NCBI GenBank assembly: GCA_023150195.1
Contig: JAKLLI010000087.1
Coordinates: 1 to 7,360 of the forward strand
Reading direction: 5' to 3'
DNA from: Azonexus sp.
GTDB taxonomy: Bacteria; Pseudomonadota; Gammaproteobacteria; Burkholderiales; Rhodocyclaceae
DNA: 7,360 nucleotides
A model generated the notes under the pieces. It was not told the origin of the DNA. It made no database searches and worked only from the letters and a program-made list of their open reading frames with translations. Positions within the stretch are counted from its first letter, which is position 1. Every line of letters starts with the position of its first letter. Positions 1-5,388 of the stretch are shown here, in pieces. The position numbers were made by a program, and so were the translations under genes.

Positions 1-1104
1 CAACAACATGCGGGTATCCCGATGCCCGGAAATCGTTTGCAATTCGATAAGTTGGAATTGGCCCGATTCTGCAAGACGGCTGATCGCTTCATGACGTAGA
101 TCATGAAAGTGCAGATCCTGGATGCCGGAAGCAGGAATGACACGCTTGAAAAATGCGACTTTTAGGGCGTTGGGAGTCAGATTCAGCAAGGGTTCCTGAT
201 CACTCGTACTGTCTGACATCAAGGCCGTGATCACCTCGAGCGCCCGCTTGGTAAGCGGTACCTTCCGTGAGCGACCATTTTTTGTCTCACGCAATAATAT
301 GTATCGCTCGTCGAGAAAAACATCTCCCGGAGTGATCGAAAGCAGTTCCCCACGGCGGGCCGCGGTTTCGAGGGCCAGGATCACGGCGGGCGTGACAAAC
401 GGATTTGCATCCGCATCCGCTGCTTCAAGCAAGCGATGCTCTTCTTGGCGACTCAACCTGCGATCACGCTCGTTAAAATATTTCGGACGACGCAACCCGA
501 CGAAGGGGCTTTCCACGGCAGCAATTTTCCAAACCTCCGCCGAATAACGGATCACTTGGGACAACATATCCAGATCGCGATCGACTGTCGCTGGAGCAAC
601 CTCGCCGAGGCGATCAGTAATGAAATCCTGAAGGTCTTCGGTACAGAGTGCGGCGAGTTTCTTATCCACGAACGATTCGGTGCGCAGCATCCGATTGATG
701 CGGATGCGCTCTATTTCCGCCCCCTTATGCATCGGCACGACCTCGTCCCGATAGCGGACCATGATTTCGCGCAACGTTGTTCTGGCGGCGACCGCGTAAT
801 CTCTAATAATGCTGACCGACAGATCAGACTCGATCTTGAGGCGCGCCTGCTCGGCTTCCTCAAAAGTATCGAAGGTAACGAATTGAACACGCGCACCTTT
901 CCGCCGCAAGCGTAGCTGGAAAGCGGTATCGAGCTGAACCAGGCTGGCCCTAAGCCCATCGTCACCAAGGGATAGACAATAAGCCTCAGCGTCTTTCAAA
1001 CGTCCATACGCAAACAGCTTATCGAGGAGTGGTTTGGAACGAACCTTTACGAGCCACGGAGAGCGATTTTGAATATTGCTTCCGACCGAGGATTTTGGGG
1101 GCAT
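1..1104 (-). CDS. Tyrosine recombinase (phage/island integrase), 3' end cut by window edge
   Basis: Site-specific recombinase that would integrate and excise the element to the left. The frame is open for 368 codons from ATG 1104 to the edge, preceded by GGAG (1116-1113) at 8 nt. Visible parts: an N-terminal arm-type region (about 1-105), a SAM-like core-binding domain (about 109-205), then the catalytic domain. Catalytic residues of the tyrosine recombinase family seen are Arg250 (in ARRGELL), Lys275 (in TKNGRS), His334 and Arg337 (in HDLRH) and His361 (in SGHRD). From XerD spacing the nucleophilic Tyr should be near residue 370, about two codons beyond the window, so it is not seen. The gene points away from the tRNA-Pro 3' end on the same strand, as in many islands and prophages. 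I cannot assign it to a named integrase subfamily. No frameshift or stop is seen. Confidence 0.93.
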   Translation of the reverse strand, partial: MPPKSSVGSNIQNRSPWLVKVRSKPLLDKLFAYGRLKDAEAYCLSLGDDGLRASLVQLDTAFQLRLRRKGARVQFVTFDTFEEAEQARLKIESDLSVSIIRDYAVAARTTLREIMVRYRDEVVPMHKGAEIERIRINRMLRTESFVDKKLAALCTEDLQDFITDRLGEVAPATVDRDLDMLSQVIRYSAEVWKIAAVESPFVGLRRPKYFNERDRRLSRQEEHRLLEAADADANPFVTPAVILALETAARRGELLSITPGDVFLDERYILLRETKNGRSRKVPLTKRALEVITALMSDSTSDQEPLLNLTPNALKVAFFKRVIPASGIQDLHFHDLRHEAISRLAESGQFQLIELQTISGHRDTRMLL

Positions 1105-1198
1105 TGCAGCAACTCCATTCAATAGAGTCGCCGTATAGCGTCGAAAATCGAAAATCGTACGAAGCGGAAAAATGATGTTCATGCACCATTCCGCGCCA

Positions 1199-1244
1199 AT
1201 GACTGGAGCACGGTTGGAGCATAGTCAAAAAACCATGCTCCAAC
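1199..1244 (-). promoter_or_regulatory. Candidate integrase promoter with phased TGGAGCA operator half-sites
   Basis: On the minus strand, TTGACT (1228-1223) is a good -35. A weak -10, AGTCAT (1204-1199), follows at 18 bp. TGGAGCA occurs on the plus strand at 1204-1210 and 1215-1221, starting 11 bp apart, and inverted as TGCTCCA at 1236-1242. The last two lie in a 10-bp inverted repeat (1213-1222 with 1235-1244) with a 12-nt loop. The half-sites flank the -35 and fill the spacer, so a repressor or excisionase site is plausible. The repeats are certain; the promoter role is a guess because the -10 is poor. The leader to the integrase ATG would be about 90 nt. Confidence 0.35.
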
Positions 1245-1261
1245 GCACCGCAGCGAAACGC

Positions 1262-1287
1262 AAAAAGCCCTGAATAATCAGGGCTTT
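1262..1287 (-). terminator. Intrinsic terminator after tRNA-Pro
   Basis: A perfect 10-bp stem (1264-1273 with 1278-1287; arm AAAGCCCTGA on the plus strand) has a 4-nt loop. Read on the minus strand, the stem's final T's continue into a short T-run (1266-1262). It lies 13 nt beyond the tRNA 3' end and would stop ispB/tRNA transcription before the integrase. If the element joins at the tRNA 3' end, this terminator sits on the element side or within an extended shared core. Confidence 0.85.
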
Positions 1288-1300
1288 AAACGTTTGCTTT

Positions 1301-1325
1301 TGGTCGGAGTGACAGGATTCGAACA
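1301..1325. other. Probable attachment-site region in the tRNA 3' end
   Basis: Integrases next to tRNA genes usually recombine in the T-arm/acceptor 3' part of the gene, which the element restores. The region given is the T-loop to CCA part facing the integrase. The exact core cannot be set because the second copy is not in the window. Confidence 0.35.
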
Positions 1326-1377
1326 TGCGACCCCTGCGTCCCGAACGCAGTGCTCTACCAGGCTGAGCTACACTCCG
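1301..1377 (-). tRNA. tRNA-Pro, anticodon CGG, with one T-stem mismatch
   Basis: A 77-nt tRNA including an encoded CCA (plus-strand TGG at 1301-1303). The acceptor stem CGGAGTG/CACTCCG is perfect and shows the C1-G72 pair typical of bacterial tRNA-Pro. The D-stem GCTC/GAGC and anticodon stem CTGCG/CGCAG are also perfect. The loop TTCGGGA (1345-1339) gives anticodon CGG (1343-1341), which decodes CCG as E. coli proK does. The T-stem GCATG/CCTGT has a U-C mismatch at pair 52:62 (bases 1325 and 1315). The gene starts 15 nt after the ispB stop with no clear promoter between, so it may be co-transcribed with ispB and processed. A tRNA-Pro(UGG) elsewhere could cover CCG by wobble, so this gene need not be essential. 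Confidence 0.95.
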
Positions 1378-1392
1378 ACTGCTGAAAAAGAC

Positions 1393-2361
1393 CTAATGGT
1401 TTCTCTCAACTGCAAAGCCCGGCAATTGTAGCAGCGCTTTTTTGAAATTGGAATCCCTGAGTGAAGAAATTGCAGCAATCGCGAGATCTGCTTCTTCACG
1501 GGCACGCTTGAGGGCGTGCTGCAAGGCGCCGCTTTCGCGGATGGCTGCGAGCACCGCCGGAAAATCGTCACGCCCACCTTCCTCAATGGCTTTGCGCACA
1601 CAAGCGGCCTGCTCGGGCGTGCCATGCTGCATGACGTAGATCAGTGGCAAGGTCGGCTTGCCTTCGGCCAGATCGTCACCGATATGTTTGCCGGTCTCGG
1701 CTTCCTGGCCGGAATAATCCAGTACATCATCGGTCAACTGGAAGGCAGTGCCCAAATGCATGCCGTACACCGCCAGCGCTTTTTCCGTGGCCGGATCGGC
1801 ATCGGCAATGATGGCCCCTAATTGGGCAGCAGCCTCGAAGAGCTTGGCGGTTTTGTAATGAATGACCTGCATGTAACGCGCTTCATCCACATCCGCGTCA
1901 TGGCAGTTCATCAACTGCAGGACCTCGCCTTCCGCGATGACATTGGTCGCATCGGAAAGCACCTGCATGACCCGCATGTTGTTAACCGCGACCATCATCT
2001 GGAAAGCACGGGAATACAGAAAATCCCCGACCAGCACGCTGGCCGCATTGCCAAACGCCGCGTTGGCGGTATCGCGCCCCCGGCGCAGCGCCGATTCGTC
2101 CACCACATCGTCATGCAACAAGGTGGCGGTATGAATGAATTCCACCACGGCAGCCAGATCGTGATGCCATTTGCCCTGGTAATCCAGCGCGCCGGCGGCG
2201 AGTAGCACGAGTGCCGGGCGCATGCGCTTGCCACCGCTGTTGATAATGTATTCGGCGACCTGACGGACCAGCACCACGTCGGAATAAAGGCGATCTCGAA
2301 TGACCGCGTCGACGGCCTTCATGTCGGGCCCGATCAGGGCATAAAGCTGTTCCAGGGTCAC
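1393..2361 (-). CDS. ispB: Octaprenyl (polyprenyl) diphosphate synthase, ubiquinone side chain
   Basis: Trans-prenyltransferase that extends farnesyl diphosphate with isopentenyl diphosphate units to make the quinone side chain; cytosolic and normally essential. It is 322 aa from GTG 2361, close to E. coli IspB. Seen: GGKRMRP (43-49), first Asp-rich motif DDVVD (84-88), GEVLQL (145-150), and second motif DDVLD (211-215). Ala79, five residues before the first motif, is small as in long-chain synthases. The frame is open back to a TTG at 2418, but a strong promoter (2390-2418) lies over that part and its start site would fall near 2383. The GTG, which begins the usual MTLEQLY-type N-terminus, is therefore preferred. 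No strong ribosome binding site precedes it. Chain length (C40 or other) is not certain from sequence. Confidence 0.95.
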   Translation of the reverse strand: MTLEQLYALIGPDMKAVDAVIRDRLYSDVVLVRQVAEYIINSGGKRMRPALVLLAAGALDYQGKWHHDLAAVVEFIHTATLLHDDVVDESALRRGRDTANAAFGNAASVLVGDFLYSRAFQMMVAVNNMRVMQVLSDATNVIAEGEVLQLMNCHDADVDEARYMQVIHYKTAKLFEAAAQLGAIIADADPATEKALAVYGMHLGTAFQLTDDVLDYSGQEAETGKHIGDDLAEGKPTLPLIYVMQHGTPEQAACVRKAIEEGGRDDFPAVLAAIRESGALQHALKRAREEADLAIAAISSLRDSNFKKALLQLPGFAVERNH

Positions 2362-2389
2362 GATAAACGCTTGATGAAGTGAGCGCGAA

Positions 2390-2418
2390 ATCTTAGGGGG
2401 CGGGTGCATGCCCGTCAA
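2390..2418 (-). promoter_or_regulatory. Sigma70-type promoter of ispB
   Basis: On the minus strand, TTGACG (2418-2413), exactly 17 bp, then TAAGAT (2395-2390): each box matches consensus at five or four of six bases, with ideal spacing. Transcription should begin near 2383, leaving a leader of about 22 nt to GTG 2361. It excludes the upstream TTG and ATG codons as ispB starts. Confidence 0.75.
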
Positions 2419-2461
2419 GGCCGAAAATCAAGGCGCCAACTGCCGGAGTCGCGTGGGGTTT

Positions 2462-2492
2462 GCTAAACTCGTCGGCTTGATTCAATCAGGAG
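2462..2492 (+). promoter_or_regulatory. Extended -10 and ribosome binding site of the Hpt/HD-GYP gene
   Basis: TGCTAAACT (2462-2469 plus flanking base) is an extended -10 with box TAAACT at 2464-2469. No good -35 is seen at the right distance. AGGAG (2488-2492) lies 6 nt before ATG 2499. The short palindrome TGATTCAATCA (2478-2488) touches the ribosome binding site and could form a weak hairpin or bind a regulator; this is conjecture. Confidence 0.45.
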
Positions 2493-2498
2493 CCGGTA

Positions 2499-3602
2499 AT
2501 GGATTTCCGTAGTGTTTTTTCCCCGACCATTCACGACCGTGATGCTTTCGAGGACTTTGCCGATGCCCTGATTGACCGCGCGCCAGTCATTGAGCGTGAT
2601 GTTGCCCGACTCAAAAAGCAGCCACAGGACCGCGAACTCACCGCCGATCTGTTCCGTGCGATTCACAACGTCAAGGGCGATGCCTCGCTGTGCAAGTTTG
2701 AACTGGGCATTGCGCTGGTTCACCCCATTGAAAGCATGATGTCGCGCTTTCGCGATGGTGAAATTGCCTTTTCGGACTTGCTGGCCGAACTCATCCTGCT
2801 CGCCATCGACCGTCTGGAACTGGCGACGGAAGCCGTTTTGCACGGCAAATCCGTGGACCATCTGCAACTTCCAACCTTGGTCGGCGGCCTGGAAAAACTG
2901 GCACATGGCCAGGCGGAAGACGTCGATGTCCAGTGCGCGAAGTTGATCGAAGCGGTTACCGGCTTCCCCCCCGTGGTGACGGATCTCTCCGCCAAGGCCA
3001 CCAGCTCGAGCACCTCCAGCAGCGATCCCAAGAGCGTTAACGAAGACTTGCAATTCTTCCGTTCGCTGGCGATGCAATTTGAAAGCCGCTCAGCGCTGTT
3101 CAAGGGGCGAACGATGCGCATCCTGCGACTGGCGCAGGAAACCAACAAGATCGCCGGCAATCCGGTCAAACCCGTTCAACTGGAGGCGGCGGTCTACCTG
3201 CACGATGTGGGCATGATGCTGCTGCCCGAAACCAACTGGCTGAAAGTCGGCAAGATGACCGACACTGACAAGCAGTTGTTGCGGAATCATCCCGGCTACG
3301 CAGCCGGATTGCTGCAACGCATGCCCGGCTGGGATGCCGCCGCGCAAATGGTCGCCCAGCACCACGAAATGCCCAATGGCGATGGCTATCCGAACAGCCT
3401 GCTGGCGGTCGACATCTGCGCCGGGGCAAAAATCCTCGCCATCGTGGATGCCTTTGAAGCGGTCATGTTCAAGCATATTCATCGTGGCAAAAACCGTTCT
3501 GTCCTGCGCGCCATCGCCGAAATCAACGCCTGCGACACCCAATTTGCGCCGGAATGGATTCGCCCCTTCAATCAGGTCATCCGCAAAACACTGGAAAGTT
3601 GA
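2499..3602 (+). CDS. Hpt domain fused to an HD-GYP domain (putative c-di-GMP phosphodiesterase or degenerate sensor)
   Basis: Signalling protein of 367 aa. The N-terminal Hpt domain (about 20-120) resembles the CheA phosphotransfer domain, with phospho-acceptor His56 in HNVKG. A Ser-rich linker follows (about 165-177), then an HD-GYP domain (about 195-360) of the family that cleaves c-di-GMP. Metal-ligand motifs seen: His235-Asp236 (HDVG), His264 (NHPGY), His288-His289 (HHE), Asp317 (VDAFE), and the signature Gly296-Tyr297-Pro298. The helix-1 His that normally starts this set is replaced by Arg204 (GRTMRI) in my alignment, so the metal centre may be altered or inactive. No membrane segment is seen; cytosolic. 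A histidine kinase elsewhere would have to phosphorylate the Hpt part. It starts well (AGGAG at 6 nt) and overlaps tcdA by one base. Confidence 0.88.
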   Translation: MDFRSVFSPTIHDRDAFEDFADALIDRAPVIERDVARLKKQPQDRELTADLFRAIHNVKGDASLCKFELGIALVHPIESMMSRFRDGEIAFSDLLAELILLAIDRLELATEAVLHGKSVDHLQLPTLVGGLEKLAHGQAEDVDVQCAKLIEAVTGFPPVVTDLSAKATSSSTSSSDPKSVNEDLQFFRSLAMQFESRSALFKGRTMRILRLAQETNKIAGNPVKPVQLEAAVYLHDVGMMLLPETNWLKVGKMTDTDKQLLRNHPGYAAGLLQRMPGWDAAAQMVAQHHEMPNGDGYPNSLLAVDICAGAKILAIVDAFEAVMFKHIHRGKNRSVLRAIAEINACDTQFAPEWIRPFNQVIRKTLES

Positions 3603-4357
3603 TGGACTTCGATTATGCACGGCGCTTTGGCGGCGTGGCCCGACTCTACGGCGAGGCTGGGCTGGCAGCGCTGGCGCAGGCCCATGTGGGCGTGGTCGGC
3701 ATCGGCGGCGTCGGTTCCTGGGCGGTCGAAGCCCTGGCGCGCAGCGCCGTGGGCCAGTTGACCCTGATCGACCTCGACATGGTGGCGGAATCCAATACCA
3801 ATCGCCAGTTGCATGCGATGGCGGGCGTCTATGGCAAAGCCAAGGTCGACGCCATGGCCGAACGCATTTTGGCGATCAACCCGGCGTGCACCGTGCACTG
3901 CATCGAGGATTTCGTCACTGCCGACAACCTGCCGGCGATGCTGGATCGCGGCTTTGATGTGGTGATCGATGCCATCGATCAGGCGCGGGTCAAGATCGCG
4001 ATGATTGCCTGGTGCAAACGGCAGAAGTTGCCGATCGTGGTCGCCGGTGCGGCCGGCGGGCAAATCGATCCGACGCAGGTACGGCTCGCGGATTTGTCAC
4101 AAACGGTGCAAGACCCCTTGCTGGCCAAGGTGCGCGCCAGCCTGCGTCGTGAGCATGGATTCCCGCGGCAGGGCAAAATGGGGGTGAGTTGCGTGTATTC
4201 CACCGAAGCCCTGCGCTACCCGGACAAAAACGCCAGCTGCGACACGGGAAACAGCCCGGCCGGCCTCAACTGTGCCGGCTTCGGCTCATCGGCCTGCGTG
4301 ACCTCGGTGTTCGGCTTCGCGGCGGCCAGCCAGGCAATCAAGCTGATTACTGGCTAG
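3602..4357 (+). CDS. tcdA: tRNA threonylcarbamoyladenosine dehydratase TcdA (CsdL)
   Basis: E1-like enzyme that uses ATP to cyclise the t6A37 modification of ANN-decoding tRNAs to ct6A. It is 251 aa from ATG 3602, a little shorter at both ends than E. coli TcdA (268). Seen: the N-terminal family block RRFGGVARLYG (7-17), nucleotide-binding GIGGVG (33-38), the acidic strand end IDLD (56-59), NTNRQ (65-69), AGGQIDPTQ in mid-protein, and Cys197 followed by STEALRYP. Further Cys residues lie near the C-terminus. The start codon shares its A with the upstream TGA (TGATG), which indicates translational coupling; GGAAAG just upstream may serve as binding site. A longer frame start at 3554 lies inside the Hpt/HD-GYP gene and is not needed. 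The csdA/csdE partners known in E. coli are not in the window. Confidence 0.95.
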   Translation: MDFDYARRFGGVARLYGEAGLAALAQAHVGVVGIGGVGSWAVEALARSAVGQLTLIDLDMVAESNTNRQLHAMAGVYGKAKVDAMAERILAINPACTVHCIEDFVTADNLPAMLDRGFDVVIDAIDQARVKIAMIAWCKRQKLPIVVAGAAGGQIDPTQVRLADLSQTVQDPLLAKVRASLRREHGFPRQGKMGVSCVYSTEALRYPDKNASCDTGNSPAGLNCAGFGSSACVTSVFGFAAASQAIKLITG

Positions 4358-4365
4358 CACCTGCA

Positions 4366-4377
4366 GCTTGATCAAGC
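4366..4377. repeat. 12-bp perfect palindrome between convergent genes
   Basis: GCTTGATCAAGC spans the stop codon of the MBL hydrolase gene in the 14-bp gap after tcdA. It is too short and lacks a T-run, so it is not a convincing terminator. It may be chance. Confidence 0.3.
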
Positions 4378-5319
4378 CTTGCGCGTATCCAGCCAGACAC
4401 CCAGGCCTTGCGCGTTCAGTTCCAGATCGGTGGCCAGCACCTCGATGATCTCGGCCTCGGGCAAGGTACAGCCATGTGCACGCAATTCAGCCAGCAGATA
4501 GGCAGTCAGTTCGCCCTTGATGCGCGCATGGCGCCCTTCGCCTTCGCCTGCCGCCGCTTCCGCCATCGCCACGCTGGCATCCATCCGCCGCAACAAGGCC
4601 GCTCCCTGCGCCGCCACCTCGGGCACCCGGCTGTAATGCGTCAGATACATGGCTTCCGGCGCGAAGGCTAGCAGGCGTTCCACGGAAGCGCGCATTTCGA
4701 CCGGATCGAACTGGCTGGGCGAGGTGGTCGGGAAGATGAATTGCCGCCCATCCACATCAAACTCGCGATATGAAATCCCGAACATGTCGCCAGTGAAAAT
4801 TCCGCCGCTCTGACGGTCGACCACACAAATATGGTGTTTTGCATGCCCCGGCGTGTCGATGCACAGCAACTCGCGTCCCGCCAGATTCAAGACCGTGCCC
4901 TCGGCGGCTTCAATGATGCGCTCAGCCGGCACCGGCAAAATCTCGCCGTAAACAGTTTTCACATAGTCAGCGCCGTAGACCGCAGTCACCCCCGCGACCA
5001 GCTTTTCCGGCGCCGCCATGTGCCGAGCCCCGCGCGGATGCACCACCAGCCGGGCATTGGGGAAGGCCTGCATCAAGGCGCCCGCACCACCGGCATGATC
5101 CAGGTGAATATGCGTCAGGATCACGTAATCCACGGTCGACACATCCAGATCGCGTTTTTTCAGCGCAGCCAGCGCATTGGGCAAAGCGTCGTTGCTGCCG
5201 GTATCGACAAAAGCCACCCGTCCGTTTTCCACCACCAGATGAATCGCCGCCAGAATGGGGCGAACATAGCCCGCGTCAAAGGCAATGATGCCGTTTCCGT
5301 AATCGCGCCAATCAAACAT
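4372..5319 (-). CDS. MBL-fold metallo-hydrolase
   Basis: Metallo-beta-lactamase-fold hydrolase of 315 aa, probably cytosolic with two zinc or other metal ions. The metal-binding set is complete: His70, His72, Asp74, His75 (THIHLDHAGG), His159 (TPGHAKHH), bridging Asp178 (FTGDMFG) and His228 (LTHYSR). The N-terminal beta sandwich starts at once, so there is no signal peptide. After about residue 240 there is an extra, mostly helical tail of some 70 residues. The general form resembles glyoxalase II-like hydrolases, but nothing visible names the substrate, so no gene symbol is given. ATG 5319 is preceded by GGGAGAGAG, a good ribosome binding region. It faces tcdA with 14 bp between stops and diverges from the alpha/beta hydrolase gene. 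Confidence 0.9.
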   Translation of the reverse strand: MFDWRDYGNGIIAFDAGYVRPILAAIHLVVENGRVAFVDTGSNDALPNALAALKKRDLDVSTVDYVILTHIHLDHAGGAGALMQAFPNARLVVHPRGARHMAAPEKLVAGVTAVYGADYVKTVYGEILPVPAERIIEAAEGTVLNLAGRELLCIDTPGHAKHHICVVDRQSGGIFTGDMFGISYREFDVDGRQFIFPTTSPSQFDPVEMRASVERLLAFAPEAMYLTHYSRVPEVAAQGAALLRRMDASVAMAEAAAGEGEGRHARIKGELTAYLLAELRAHGCTLPEAEIIEVLATDLELNAQGLGVWLDTRKA

Positions 5320-5352
5320 GCCGTCTCTCTCCCGAATGCCAAGTGTCGGCGG

Positions 5353-5360
5353 ATTATACT
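5353..5360. promoter_or_regulatory. Overlapping -10 elements of two divergent genes
   Basis: The same bases give consensus TATAAT on the minus strand (5358-5353), towards the MBL gene, and TATACT on the plus strand (5355-5360), towards the alpha/beta hydrolase gene. Neither has a clear -35 at 16-18 bp. Start sites near 5346 (minus) and 5367 (plus) would give leaders of about 25 nt each, which suits both genes. Confidence 0.5.
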
Positions 5361-5388
5361 TGCGCGACTTTCAATTTCCGGTTCGACC

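Larger units (their letters stand above)
1..1300. mobile_element. One end of an integrated element (island, ICE or prophage) at tRNA-Pro
   Basis: Inferred from an integrase gene starting about 200 bp beyond the 3' end of a tRNA gene and reading away from it. To the right lie ordinary chromosomal genes (ispB, tcdA). The inner boundary is taken as the tRNA 3' CCA end (1301). The far end and its second attachment copy are outside the window, so the type and size of the element cannot be told. By eye the left 1.3 kb is richer in A/T than the genes to the right, which fits foreign origin but was not computed. An old, decayed element that keeps only its integrase would look the same here. Confidence 0.65.

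Noticed and set aside
436..915. Plus-strand frame of 159 codons on the left
   Set aside because: It is a shadow of the integrase, whose catalytic boxes are read on the minus strand.
1019..1243. Minus-strand 74-codon frame starting in the integrase upstream region
   Set aside because: It starts inside the inverted repeat, lacks a ribosome binding site, and overlaps the integrase N-terminus in another frame.
1213..1244. Second intrinsic terminator in front of the integrase
   Set aside because: The 10-bp stem has its T-run in the loop and none after the stem, so an operator or binding site is more likely.
1822..2205. 127-codon plus-strand frame inside ispB
   Set aside because: It is antisense to the conserved prenyltransferase motifs, with His-rich composition typical of a shadow frame.
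2463..3077. 204-codon open frame antisense to the Hpt/HD-GYP gene
   Set aside because: The plus strand here carries the Hpt motif HNVKG and a good ribosome binding site. The antisense frame has no recognisable domain and results from GC-rich codon use.
3572..4063. Minus-strand frame of 163 codons opposite tcdA
   Set aside because: TcdA matches its family along its whole length on the plus strand; the antisense product shows no domain.
4831..5388. In-frame extension of the alpha/beta hydrolase by 186 codons upstream
   Set aside because: It runs antisense through the MBL hydrolase gene, whose full metal-binding motif set is real. The hydrolase fold begins only after 5389, and the likely promoter lies at 5355-5360.
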